From positions 62,001 to 126,000 of the forward strand of contig NZ_FOXK01000009.1 of assembly GCF_900115695.1 (NCBI RefSeq): 64,000 nucleotides of DNA. Reading direction: 5' to 3'. Shown here piece after piece: positions 7,901 through 16,342 of the stretch (positions within the stretch are counted from its first letter, which is position 1; every line of letters begins with the position of its first letter). The DNA comes from Ectopseudomonas toyotomiensis. Its GTDB lineage: Bacteria > Pseudomonadota > Gammaproteobacteria > Pseudomonadales > Pseudomonadaceae. Position numbers and translations under genes: made by a program. Under the pieces are notes generated by a model. That model was not told the DNA's origin. It saw only the letters and a list, made by a program, of their open reading frames with translations, and searched no databases.

Positions 7901-8244
7901 AACATACTTACACAGCACAAAGATTATTAATACAGTTACAACCCAACAGCAAAGGCCAGGCATTGCGTGGCCTTTGTTACCTTCCATCACTCCCAAAACA
8001 TCAAACAATCGAAACAACTGGAGAAAGACCACGATTACTTTAGGCTGAAACGATTCGCTTGCACAAAACTGTGCATGATCGGGTCAGCGCACACCTGATT
8101 GCCGCCATCAGAATGGCGGTATGAGGTAGCCCGTTGCTGCCCCCTGCCACGTAAACGCAACATTTTTCCCTGAACCTTTGCCCTTATTGCCCAGTCGGCT
8201 TTAAGTACCGTCGTGCTTCGCGGCGCCAGCAAAGGATGCGTGTT
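7901..8244. other. 344-base boundary between the PARIS operon and egtB
   Basis: The left third is AT-rich and carries the terminator of the preceding operon. The rest returns to high GC and holds a hairpin CCGCCAT/ATGGCGG (8102-8119) and, before egtB, GAAC (8172) and GTC (8194) elements vaguely like an ECF-sigma promoter. No gene is seen, and no copy of the tRNA 3' end. Confidence 0.5.
7950..7979 (+). terminator. Terminator after the PARIS-like operon
   Basis: CAAAGGCCA (7950-7958) pairs with TGGCCTTTG (7968-7976) around a 9-base loop; the T-tract is short (GTTACCTT). It is well placed 50 bases after ariB. Confidence 0.65.
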
Positions 8245-9525
8245 ATGCGAGACCGCACCAGCAGGATCGCCGTTTCATCGCCGCACCTCGAACAGCTATG
8301 GCAACGCTACCAACGGGTGCGCGCTGCCAGTGAGCGGCTCTGTGAGCCGCTGGAGGCTGAAGATTATGTGATCCAGAGCATGGCGGACGTCAGCCCGCCG
8401 AAATGGCATCTGGCGCATGTCACCTGGTTCTTCGAGGCTTTCGTGCTGCAGCCCTTTCTGCCGGGCTATCGCCCGCTGGATGAGCGCTACGACCATCTGT
8501 TCAATTCCTACTACAAGACCCACGGCATGCCCTTCGAGCGGGCGCGGCGCGGGTTGTTGTCGCGGCCGACGGTAAGCGAGGTGTACGCCTATCGCAGCCA
8601 TGTCGACCTGGCCATGGCGCAGTTGCTCCAGTCAGGCGGCGACCTTGCCGACGAGGTGCTGCAGCGGGTCGAGCTGGGGCTGGAGCACGAGCAGCAGCAT
8701 CAGGAACTGCTGTTGATGGATATCAAGCACATCCTGGCGCAGAACCCGTTGCGTCCGGTCTATCGTCACGACCTCAAGCCGGGCAACGCGGCGGCCGGCG
8801 AAATGCGATGGGTCGAGTTTCCCGCTGGGCTGCGGCATGTCGGCCATGCCGGCGATGGCTTTGCCTTCGATTGCGAGCGGCCGCAACACCGGGTGTTCGT
8901 CGAGGCCTTCCAGCTGGCCAGCCGGCCGGTAAGCAATGGTGAGTATCTGCAGTTCATCCGCGATGGCGGTTATCGCAGCACGGCGTTGTGGCTGGCGGAC
9001 GGCTGGGACCATATCCAGCGCGCCGGCTGGCAGGCGCCGCTGTACTGGCAGCGCGATGGTGACGACTGGCTGGAGCTGACCCTGGGCGGCCCGCGCGAGT
9101 TGGATCTGCATGCGCCGGTCTGCCACCTGAGCTATTTCGAGGCCGAGGCTTTCGCCACCTGGGCGCAGGCGCGTTTGCCACGCGAAGAGGAATGGGAAGT
9201 GGCCGCTCAGGACGAACCGCTGTGGGGCAACTTCGTCGAGAACGATCACCTGCAGCCGGTGGCGGCGGGCGCGGGTGATGGCCTGCAGCAGCTCTATGGC
9301 GATGCCTGGGAATGGACGGCCAGCGCCTACCGGCCCTACCCCGGCTTTCGGCCGCTGGGCGGCAGCCTGGGTGAGTACAACGGCAAGTTCATGTCCGGGC
9401 AGATGGTGCTGCGTGGCGGCAGCTGCGCCACGCCTGAAGACCACGTGCGCCCCACCTATCGCAACTTCTTCTACCCCACGATGCGCTGGCAGTTCTCCGG
9501 CCTGCGCCTGGCCAAGGAGCTCTGA
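8245..9525 (+). CDS. egtB: Ergothioneine synthase EgtB (sulfoxide synthase)
   Basis: A 426-residue protein with an N-terminal DinB-like domain and a C-terminal formylglycine-generating-enzyme-like domain. EgtB is a non-haem iron enzyme joining trimethylhistidine (hercynine) to a cysteine-containing thiol with oxygen. The iron motif HX3HXE is present as HEQQHQE (His148, His152, Glu154). The C-terminal fold shows GDAWEWTAS and LRGGSCATP, typical of the family. ATG 8245 is preferred to 8236, because AAAGG (8231-8235) touches the earlier ATG but is 9 bases from the later one. It forms an operon with egtD, two bases downstream. No EgtC or EgtE homologue lies nearby. Confidence 0.92.
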   Translation: MRDRTSRIAVSSPHLEQLWQRYQRVRAASERLCEPLEAEDYVIQSMADVSPPKWHLAHVTWFFEAFVLQPFLPGYRPLDERYDHLFNSYYKTHGMPFERARRGLLSRPTVSEVYAYRSHVDLAMAQLLQSGGDLADEVLQRVELGLEHEQQHQELLLMDIKHILAQNPLRPVYRHDLKPGNAAAGEMRWVEFPAGLRHVGHAGDGFAFDCERPQHRVFVEAFQLASRPVSNGEYLQFIRDGGYRSTALWLADGWDHIQRAGWQAPLYWQRDGDDWLELTLGGPRELDLHAPVCHLSYFEAEAFATWAQARLPREEEWEVAAQDEPLWGNFVENDHLQPVAAGAGDGLQQLYGDAWEWTASAYRPYPGFRPLGGSLGEYNGKFMSGQMVLRGGSCATPEDHVRPTYRNFFYPTMRWQFSGLRLAKEL

Positions 9526-9527
9526 GC

Positions 9528-10490
9528 ATGGCATTGGCAATCCGTACCCACGAACAGTCGATCAGCCCGGAACTGGAGTCGCTGCGCGAGGAAGCACTGC
9601 GTGGCTTCGCGGCCAGCCCGAAGGCGATGTCACCGAAGTTCTTCTACGATCATCGCGGCTCGCAGCTGTTCGAGCTGATCTGCCTGCAGCCGGAGTACTA
9701 CCCGACGCGCACCGAGGAAACCATTCTGCGTCTGGCGGCGAGCGATATCGCCGAGCTGGCCGGGCGCAACGCCAGCCTGGTGGAGCTGGGCAGCGGCGCC
9801 AGCCGCAAGATCCGCCTGCTGCTCGAAGCACTGCGCCCGGCGCGTTACCTGGGCATCGATATCTCCCGCGAGTTTCTGCATAGCAGCACCCGTCGCCTGG
9901 CGGCCGACTATCGCTGGCTCGACGTGCACGCGCTGTGCGCCGACTTCAGCCAGCCCTTGAAGCTGCCCGCCGAGGCGCTGGGGCAACGGCCGTTGGCGTT
10001 CTTTCCCGGCTCCAGCATCGGCAACTTCGACCCGGATCAGGCCCGCGCCTTTTTGCGCAACCTGCATCAGGCACTGCCGGCAGGCAGTGGCTTGCTGATC
10101 GGCGTGGATCTGGTCAAGGACCGCCAGGTGCTGGAGCGCGCCTACAACGATGCGGCCGGGGTGACTGCGCTGTTCAACCTCAACCTGCTCGAGCGCATTC
10201 GCAACGAGCTGCACAGCGACATCGACCCGCGCCGCTTCCAGCATAGGGCCTTCTACAACGAAGCCGAGTCGCGCATCGAGATGCATCTGGTCAGCCGGCA
10301 GGCGCAGCGAGTGCGCATCGAGGATCGCGTGTTCGACTTCGCCGCTGGCGAAACCCTGCACACGGAGAATTCCTACAAATACACGCCGAGCGGCTTTCGT
10401 GATCTGGCGGGCGCATGCGGCTTCGCCTCGGTCGCCATGTGGCGCGACCCGGCGCAATTGTTCAGCGTGCATTTTTTGCGGAGGGAATGA
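9528..10490 (+). CDS. egtD: L-histidine N-alpha-methyltransferase EgtD
   Basis: A 320-residue S-adenosylmethionine-dependent methyltransferase that trimethylates histidine to hercynine, the first step of ergothioneine synthesis. The SAM-binding segment VELGSGASRKIRLLLEAL lies near residues 85-102, and FFPGSSIGNFDP is the family hallmark loop. Length is normal. It starts two bases after the egtB stop, so the pair is one operon covering the two committed steps; the C-S lyase step must be encoded elsewhere. Confidence 0.93.
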   Translation: MALAIRTHEQSISPELESLREEALRGFAASPKAMSPKFFYDHRGSQLFELICLQPEYYPTRTEETILRLAASDIAELAGRNASLVELGSGASRKIRLLLEALRPARYLGIDISREFLHSSTRRLAADYRWLDVHALCADFSQPLKLPAEALGQRPLAFFPGSSIGNFDPDQARAFLRNLHQALPAGSGLLIGVDLVKDRQVLERAYNDAAGVTALFNLNLLERIRNELHSDIDPRRFQHRAFYNEAESRIEMHLVSRQAQRVRIEDRVFDFAAGETLHTENSYKYTPSGFRDLAGACGFASVAMWRDPAQLFSVHFLRRE

Positions 10491-10537
10491 GGGGGCTTCG
10501 CCAGGGGCGAGATAAGCAAATTGCTGCGTGATCTTCT

Positions 10538-10652
10538 GCCCTCTCCCCCAACCCCCACCCTGTGCCCCAGCCCTTCGCAGAGCTCAGGTCGCGACAGCGG
10601 GCGAAGCAGTGCTTCGCTGTTTCCGCTGTCGCCCCGCAAGCGGGTGAGGGGA
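10538..10652. repeat. Interrupted CCCTCTCCC-family repeat with nested hairpins
   Basis: The ends are CCCTCTCCC and GCAAGCGGGTGAGGGGAGC, the same family as the copies at 16853 and 30716. Between them sits a nested structure: GCGACAGCGG (10591-10600) pairs with CCGCTGTCGC (10623-10632), and inside it GCGAAGC (10601-10607) pairs with GCTTCGC (10611-10617). Confidence 0.6.
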
Positions 10653-10698
10653 GCAAAGCGCTTTCGACATTAGTAGGCGAGCGCGCTCGGGACAGGCC

Positions 10699-10857
10699 TC
10701 AGCGTTTGGCGATGATGTACACCGCGTGGACGATGCCGGGGATGTAGCCGAGCAGGGTGAGCAGGATGTTCAGCCAGAACGCGCCGCCGAAACCGACCTG
10801 GAGAAACACGCCCAGCGGTGGCAGCAGGATGGCGATGAGGATGCGGATAAGGTCCAT
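10699..10857 (-). CDS. YqaE/Pmp3-family small membrane protein
   Basis: A 52-residue, very hydrophobic protein with two membrane segments, containing LLPPLGVFLQVGFGGAFWLN and LLGYIPGIVHAVYII. This is the Pmp3/YqaE (UPF0057) pattern: the conserved proline pair, a central glycine-rich turn and the GYIPGIxHAxY ending. Yeast Pmp3 affects membrane potential and cation sensitivity; the bacterial role is unclear, often stress-related. The start has AGGAG seven bases upstream; a longer in-frame extension to 11028 is not believed. It is a single gene. Confidence 0.88.
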   Translation of the reverse strand: MDLIRILIAILLPPLGVFLQVGFGGAFWLNILLTLLGYIPGIVHAVYIIAKR

Positions 10858-11016
10858 GCGGTACTCCTTTACATTCCATAAGGGGTACCTGAACAGACTG
10901 CGGCTGGCGCCTTGCAGTTCACTCGGGGCGACCAAGCCAGCGGCAATACTGAGAACCAGACGCTGGCGCCGCCAGGGATATGACCTTAGTCTGGCGCCAG
11001 GATGGAAGCGCCCAGT

Positions 11017-11652
11017 ATGTCCGAACAATCACCACAAGAACGCATCATCGTCGCCGACGATCATCCGGTTTTCCGCGATGGCCTGTGTCGTATCGCCCAG
11101 CGCGTCTTCCCCCAGGCGTGCGTTGTGGAAGCCGGAGACATGGATGAAGTGCTGAGCCTGGCGCAAGCCGGCACGGCGCCAAGCCTGTTCATGCTCGACC
11201 TGCTGTTCCCCGGCCAGTCGCCGCAGGCCATCAGCGCGCTGCGCCAGACCTTTGCACGCAGCTCGATCGTGATCGTGTCGATGGTCGACAACCGCGAGTT
11301 GATCGATGAAGTGATGGCGGCAGGTGCGGACGGTTTCATCGGCAAGGCGACGCCGCCGGATGAAATCGCCGATGCCTTGCTGGCCGTGCGCGCCGGGGAG
11401 TTCGTCCTGACCCTGGGCCCTGCCGGCGTACCGGCCTTCGCCGAGGACCGTCATCTGCTGGAGCAACTGACGCCACGTCAGCAGGAGGTCTTGCGGCTGG
11501 TGGTGCGTGGTCTGTCGAACAAGGAAATTGCCCGCGAGCTGGCGATCTCGCCCTTTACCGTACGCATCCATGTGTCCTCGCTGCTGCGCACGCTGGACGT
11601 CAGCACCCGTGCCGCAGCCGCCGCCAAGGGAGCCAAGGCCGGGCTGGTGTGA
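11017..11652 (+). CDS. LuxR/NarL-family response regulator
   Basis: A 211-residue two-domain regulator. The receiver domain has the acidic pair in VADDHPVFRDGL, the phospho-acceptor Asp in MLDLLFPG and the Lys in GKATPPDE. The C-terminal LuxR HTH reads LTPRQQEVLRLVVRGLSNKE and continues into the TVRIHVSSLL recognition helix. It converges with the hybrid kinase gene three bases away on the other strand and is very likely its partner. ATG 11017 has GGAAG eight bases upstream; the ATG at 11002 would start right on an AGG. Three GGCGCC palindromes in CTGGCGCC context lie in the upstream 110 bases. Confidence 0.88.
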   Translation: MSEQSPQERIIVADDHPVFRDGLCRIAQRVFPQACVVEAGDMDEVLSLAQAGTAPSLFMLDLLFPGQSPQAISALRQTFARSSIVIVSMVDNRELIDEVMAAGADGFIGKATPPDEIADALLAVRAGEFVLTLGPAGVPAFAEDRHLLEQLTPRQQEVLRLVVRGLSNKEIARELAISPFTVRIHVSSLLRTLDVSTRAAAAAKGAKAGLV

Positions 11653-11655
11653 GTA

Positions 11656-13287
11656 TCACGCGGTCTTGAGCTTGAGTTTCAAGGCCACCAGCAGCGAACG
11701 CAGCTCGGCGGGCTGCACCGGTTTCGACAGGATCGGAATTTCGCTGTCGCCCACCTGCTCCTGCACACGACGCACGTCGTGCCCGGTCATGATGATCGCC
11801 GGTACCTTGCGCCCACTGCTGCGCCGCACATGCTGGATGCAGTCGGCCCCCGACGCTTCGGTGCCGAGGTCGAAGTCCGTCACCACCAGATCGAAATGCG
11901 CAGAGGCATCGGGCAGCGTGCTGAAGGTGGCGACTTCGCAGCCCCACTTCTGCAGCAAGGTGGCAGTGGCCAGCAGTACGTTCTGGTCATCTTCGATCAG
12001 ACACACACGCAAGCCATCGAGCATGCGCGGCGCCTGCAGGCTGCTGCCCTTGGCGGAGGACATGGCGCGCGGCGCCTCGACGCGCTGCAGGCCGTCGATC
12101 ACCGCCCGTGTGCCGCGGGCCTCCACGGAGTGAATGCTCACACGCATGTCCATCAGCGTGCCCAGGCGCCTGACGATGGCCAGGCCCAGGCCCATTCCCT
12201 CGACGTCGCTGTCTCGCTCCTGGCGCACGCGGTAGAACTCCTCGAAGACGCTGTCGAGATGGCCAGCGGCGATGCCGCGGCCCTTGTCGTAGATCTCGAT
12301 GGCAATGCCTGGCCCACGACGGCGGCAGGCGATCAACAGCGGTTTGCCCGGCGCGTATTTCAGGGCATTGGACAGCAGGTTCTGCAGCATGGTGGTGAGC
12401 AGCACCGGGTCGGCCCGCACATGCAGCGGCGGGCAACGCAGGCGCATCTCGACCCCGGCCCAACGCGCCGCCTCGGCATTCTGCTGGATGAATTGCTGCA
12501 ACAGGCTGCGCAGCTCCAGCGACTCCAGTTGCGGCACCACCTTGCCGCTGTCGAGCGAGTACATATCGAGAATCGTGCGGAATAGGCGTGCGACGCTGTG
12601 CAGTGATTTATCGATGTTCTCCACCAGGCGCCGCTGCTCGGTGCCCAGGCTGCTGTCGCGCAGGCAGGCGGTGAACAGGCTGATGGAATGAATGGGTTGG
12701 CGCAGGTCGTGGCTGGCCTGGGCGAGAAACTGCGACTTGGCCCGGTTGGCCGCCTGCTCGGCCTCGGCCGCCTGGCGCGAACGCTTGAGCAGGGCGTGCA
12801 TGTAGGCCGGCGCCAGCAGGGTGGTGAGCAGCAGCGTGACGATCAGGTAGGGCTGCGATTGCCAGTGTGCCGACAGGCTGGCGGCCACGCTCAGCGACAG
12901 CAGCGCCATCAGGGTGGCCAGCAGCAGGTAGCCGGAACCGTAGCGCAAGCCATAGCCGATGGTGACCCACAGCAGAATCGCATAGACCGGCAGCATGGCT
13001 GCGCCGCCAAGCGCCATGGTCACCGCGATGCCGGCGTAGTCGGTGAGCATGGTGATCAGGCGGCGCCCACGATGGTTACCCGGACGCCGCCGGATATCGA
13101 ACCAGATCAGCGTGGCGACGACGCTGAAGACGCACTCCAGGAGGAAGATCTTCCATACCAGCGCCGGGTCGATCAGCGACAGATGGTAGAGGATCACGAT
13201 GTAGCAGGCCGCGACCGACATGAAGATCATCCGCACCCCGGCCTGGGCGCGTTCGGTGTCATACGCGGCGAAGACAGTCCCGGACAT
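11656..13287 (-). CDS. Membrane hybrid sensor histidine kinase
   Basis: A 543-residue kinase. The N-terminal about 180 residues form five or six membrane helices with no obvious periplasmic sensor. Then come a short coiled coil, an H-box SHDLRQPIHSISLF, N-box LLSNALKYAPG, G-boxes DKGRGIA and GMGLGLAIV, and a C-terminal receiver with VVTDFDLG and the Lys in SKPVQP. All phosphorelay residues are present. The HDLRQPxH type of H-box is shared with other Pseudomonas hybrid kinases paired with LuxR-type regulators. Start 13287 has AGGGA suitably spaced; an upstream extension to 13377 is not supported. It converges with the regulator gene. Confidence 0.9.
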   Translation of the reverse strand: MSGTVFAAYDTERAQAGVRMIFMSVAACYIVILYHLSLIDPALVWKIFLLECVFSVVATLIWFDIRRRPGNHRGRRLITMLTDYAGIAVTMALGGAAMLPVYAILLWVTIGYGLRYGSGYLLLATLMALLSLSVAASLSAHWQSQPYLIVTLLLTTLLAPAYMHALLKRSRQAAEAEQAANRAKSQFLAQASHDLRQPIHSISLFTACLRDSSLGTEQRRLVENIDKSLHSVARLFRTILDMYSLDSGKVVPQLESLELRSLLQQFIQQNAEAARWAGVEMRLRCPPLHVRADPVLLTTMLQNLLSNALKYAPGKPLLIACRRRGPGIAIEIYDKGRGIAAGHLDSVFEEFYRVRQERDSDVEGMGLGLAIVRRLGTLMDMRVSIHSVEARGTRAVIDGLQRVEAPRAMSSAKGSSLQAPRMLDGLRVCLIEDDQNVLLATATLLQKWGCEVATFSTLPDASAHFDLVVTDFDLGTEASGADCIQHVRRSSGRKVPAIIMTGHDVRRVQEQVGDSEIPILSKPVQPAELRSLLVALKLKLKTA

Positions 13288-13385
13288 GACGTTTCCCTGC
13301 TGATTACAGCTCATGTTGTGGTGTCGGCACCTTAGGCCGGAGCTTGCGGCCGGCGCAAGGAACTGGTTGGCAGGCAAAGAGGCAC

Positions 13386-13430
13386 TAGTACACCCGTACT
13401 ATTTCGTGCGCCCCCAGCCATTCCTAGAAT
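13386..13430 (+). promoter_or_regulatory. Inverted repeat and -10 element before the lipoprotein gene
   Basis: TAGTAC (13386-13391), ACCC, GTACTA (13396-13401) is a perfect six-base-arm inverted repeat. A TAGAAT -10-like box lies at 13425-13430, so the repeat would centre near -43, a usual place for an activator dimer. The neighbouring LuxR-type regulator is a candidate ligand by position only. Confidence 0.45.
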
Positions 13431-13483
13431 CCGGGCAACGCCTCGGCACTGGGTCGGGGCCCGGTCATAGAAGGGAATGTCTG

Positions 13484-13852
13484 ATGAACATCAAAGGAAC
13501 CCTGGGCGTCCTCATGAGCGCCACCGTGCTGGCCTCGCTGAGCGGCTGTCTGGCGCAAAACACGCAAACCCAGGGGCTGCAGAATACCCAGCTGGCCAAC
13601 GATCCATGCGCGCCGAGCGCGACCAGCAACCTGATCGCCACCGGGCGCAGCCTGCTGGATATGGCCAACACGGTGCTGGAGACGCAGCAGAGCTTCAACG
13701 GCAACACCGCGACCTATGCCAAGCGCATGGAAGTTGCGGAAAACGCGCAGAAGGTCAACCAGGGCCACAACGTGCTGAATAACGTCGAGAACCTGGCCGG
13801 TGCCGGCCAGCAGCCCTGCGTGCCCGCTGCACCTGCCAACGCAGCACGCTAG
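13484..13852 (+). CDS. Small lipoprotein of unknown function
   Basis: A 122-residue protein with a lipoprotein signal: MNIKGTLGVLM start, hydrophobic core and lipobox LSGC (Cys 22). The mature part is rich in Asn, Gln and Ala and contains two further Cys residues (DPCAPS and QQPCVP) that could form a disulfide. It is probably envelope-anchored; no family was recognised. The ATG is chosen for its fit to the signal peptide, with AAGGGAA 8 bases upstream. It sits divergently from the hybrid kinase and may be controlled by that system, which is inference. Confidence 0.75.
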   Translation: MNIKGTLGVLMSATVLASLSGCLAQNTQTQGLQNTQLANDPCAPSATSNLIATGRSLLDMANTVLETQQSFNGNTATYAKRMEVAENAQKVNQGHNVLNNVENLAGAGQQPCVPAAPANAAR

Positions 13853-13859
13853 CCGGCCC

Positions 13860-14960
13860 TCAAAGCCGCACGTCGAATTTGTCCAATAGCAGCTCGGTCG
13901 GTATGTCGGCGCTGACCAGCTGGTTGCGTCCGCGCTGCTTGCCGCTGTACAGGCGACGATCAGCAGCGCGGTAGAGCTCGGCGGCGCTGCGGCCGTCCAC
14001 GGGCCAGGTGGCCAGGCCGAAGGTGGCGGACAGCGCGATCTGCTCACCGTCGTACTCAAGCGGCTGTTCGGCGATCTGCTTGCGCAGTTTGTCCACCAGC
14101 GGGTCGGCGCCGGTGCTGTCGGTATGACGCAGCAGCAGGCCGAACTCCTCCCCACCCAGGCGACCGAGAAAATCGGTCACGCGCAGGCGCTGCTGGAGGA
14201 TCTGACAGATGTGCTGCAGCGCCATATCGCCCGCCTCGTGCCCCCACTGATCATTGACCTGCTTGAAGTGATCGACGTCGAGCAGCACCAGTACCAGATG
14301 TCCGTTGCTGCGCTCGGCCTCCTGGATGCTGCGTTGCAGGGCGTGCTGGAAGCTGCCGCGGCTGGCCACGCCAGTGAGCGAGTCGGTCTGCGCCAGGCGC
14401 TGCAGCTCCTCATAGGCCTGCATGCGCAAACCGTCGTAGATATGCACGAACACCAGGATCAGCACACCACACAGGGCGGCGTTGCCCAGGTCGATCAGGC
14501 CGTGTGTGTCCAGGGTCAGGTGGTTGTCGGCGAAGTACAGCAAAAGCCCGGCGCCCATGAACGGCGCGGTGAGCAGGAAGGCGCGCTGCTTGCCCAGCAG
14601 CAGGTAGGCCAGCAGCGGGATCATGTACAGCCAGACGAACGCCGCCGCTGAGGCGTCCGGCATGACGATGATGTAGAGGATGAAGCAGAAGGTCGGGATC
14701 AGGTACAGGTAGATCCACAGGTACAGATGGCGAGCGCGTTCGATGCGCCAGGCGCCGAACAGCAGCAAGGCGGTGCACAGCACTTCGAGGATGGCGAAGG
14801 GGTAGTTGCCGGCCAGGGCCTGCAGCACGGCAAAGCCGCCCAGGGTCAGGCCGGTGGCGAGCAGGATGGTGCGCATCAGCTTGCGCTTGCCCGATTCGCG
14901 CAGCCCTTCGCAGTGCCCTGCGCCTACATCCCTGTGATCGTTATAGTTGCCGTCACTCAT
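13860..14960 (-). CDS. Membrane diguanylate cyclase (GGEEF)
   Basis: A 366-residue protein with about six N-terminal membrane helices and a C-terminal GGDEF domain. The active site reads GRLGGEEFGLLL, and RVTD five residues before it is an RxxD inhibitory site, so it should synthesise cyclic di-GMP with product feedback. No EAL domain is present. It converges with the lipoprotein gene, leaving 7 bases. The first ATG is used; a Met at residue 29 just before the first helix is an alternative start. Confidence 0.92.
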   Translation of the reverse strand: MSDGNYNDHRDVGAGHCEGLRESGKRKLMRTILLATGLTLGGFAVLQALAGNYPFAILEVLCTALLLFGAWRIERARHLYLWIYLYLIPTFCFILYIIVMPDASAAAFVWLYMIPLLAYLLLGKQRAFLLTAPFMGAGLLLYFADNHLTLDTHGLIDLGNAALCGVLILVFVHIYDGLRMQAYEELQRLAQTDSLTGVASRGSFQHALQRSIQEAERSNGHLVLVLLDVDHFKQVNDQWGHEAGDMALQHICQILQQRLRVTDFLGRLGGEEFGLLLRHTDSTGADPLVDKLRKQIAEQPLEYDGEQIALSATFGLATWPVDGRSAAELYRAADRRLYSGKQRGRNQLVSADIPTELLLDKFDVRL

Positions 14961-15043
14961 CTTGGTGCCCAGCGCTGCCGCCCTCAGCGGTGCGCAGCCC
15001 CCCGCTGCGCACCATCAGGCAACTATAGACGGCCTTGCCTGTT

Positions 15044-16342
15044 TTACACCGCGTAACCCAGCACGCGCGGCAGCCACAGGGCGATTTCCGGGAAGATCGC
15101 CACCAGTAGCAGGGCGCTGGACATCACCAGCACGAACAGCAATGCCCAGCCCACGGTCTGTTCCAGGCGTATCTTGGCCACCTCCGCCGTGACCATCAGG
15201 TTGATCGCCACCGGCGGGGTGAACTGGCCGATGGCGATGTTCATCGCCAGCAGGATGCCGAACCACACCGGGTTCCAGCCGAAGTGCTGCATCACCGGAA
15301 TCAGGATCGGCATCAGGATCAGGTAGATGGAAATGGCATCGAGCAGCATGCCGGCCAGCAGCACGGCGAGCATCACCAGCGCCAGCAACACCCAGCCGTT
15401 GTCCGACAGCGAGATCAGCCATTCGGCCAGATGACGGAAGGTGCCGAGCATGGTGCCGGCCCAGGCGAAGATGCCGGCCAGGGCGATGATCAGCATGACC
15501 ACCCCGGAGATTACCCCGGCCTCGCCACACAGGCGCCAGAGGCTGCGCCAGTCCAGCTCGCGGGTGACGAACAGGCCGATCAGCACGCCGTAGGTCACGC
15601 CGACCACGGCGGCTTCAGTGGGGGTGAACAGGCCGCTGCGCAGGCCGCCGAGAATCAGCACCGGGGCGAACAGCGCCGGCAGCGCCTGCTTGAAGCTCTC
15701 GCCCAGCGGCGGACGCTCGCCCTGCTCCGGCGACTCCCAACCGTAGTGGCGCGACAACAGCCAGGCCGGCAGCAACAGCACCAGGCCGGCGAGAATGCCG
15801 GGGAACAGGCCGGCGGCGAACAGCGCGCGCAGGTCCACGCCTGGCACCACGATGGAGTAGAGAATCAGCGCGATCGACGGCGGAATCAGGATCGCCGTCG
15901 AGGCCGAAGCGGCGATCAGCGTGGCCGAGAAGGGTTTGGGATACCCCGCCTTGGTCATGCTCGGCAGCATCACCATGGCCACGGCGGCGGCATCGGCCGG
16001 GCCGGAGCCGCTCATGCCGCCCATGATCAGGCACACCAGCACCGCGACCATGGCCAGGCCGCCGTGACGCGGGCCGATCAGCGCCTGGGCGAAGCGCACC
16101 AATCTGAGTGCTACTCCGGCTTTCTCGAACACCAGGCCGGTGAGGATGAACAGCGGAATGGCGATCAGCGGGTACTTGGCCACGCCGTTGTAGGTGTTGG
16201 TGCCGAGGGTGGCGAGCATGTCCGGCGACAACCCGGCGATGATACCGATGGCCCCGGACAGGCCGAGGGCGAAGGCCACCGGCACACCGAGTGCCAGCAG
16301 CACGGCGAAACTGAGGATCAGCCAGAGATCAGGGCTCATCAC
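15044..16342 (-). CDS. TRAP transporter large permease (DctM-type)
   Basis: A 432-residue membrane protein with about 12 hydrophobic helices. The family motif region ADAAAVAMVMLPSMTKAGY and the helix segments LIPPSIALILYS and PTEAAVVGVTYG are typical of DctM. It carries the sodium-driven transport channel of a TRAP system, normally for C4-dicarboxylates or other organic acids. The start overlaps the end of the small permease gene by 14 bases, showing translational coupling. The substrate cannot be told from the sequence. Confidence 0.93.
   Translation of the reverse strand: MMSPDLWLILSFAVLLALGVPVAFALGLSGAIGIIAGLSPDMLATLGTNTYNGVAKYPLIAIPLFILTGLVFEKAGVALRLVRFAQALIGPRHGGLAMVAVLVCLIMGGMSGSGPADAAAVAMVMLPSMTKAGYPKPFSATLIAASASTAILIPPSIALILYSIVVPGVDLRALFAAGLFPGILAGLVLLLPAWLLSRHYGWESPEQGERPPLGESFKQALPALFAPVLILGGLRSGLFTPTEAAVVGVTYGVLIGLFVTRELDWRSLWRLCGEAGVISGVVMLIIALAGIFAWAGTMLGTFRHLAEWLISLSDNGWVLLALVMLAVLLAGMLLDAISIYLILMPILIPVMQHFGWNPVWFGILLAMNIAIGQFTPPVAINLMVTAEVAKIRLEQTVGWALLFVLVMSSALLLVAIFPEIALWLPRVLGYAV

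Noticed and set aside
8172..8200. ECF-sigma-like promoter before egtB (GAAC ... GTC)
   Set aside because: Match is loose in both boxes and spacing; not enough to call.
2575..8244. Possible duplicated tRNA 3' end marking an att site at the right edge of the accessory block
   Set aside because: No second copy of the T-arm/acceptor sequence is seen near 7900-8240; only a loosely similar terminator hairpin is present.
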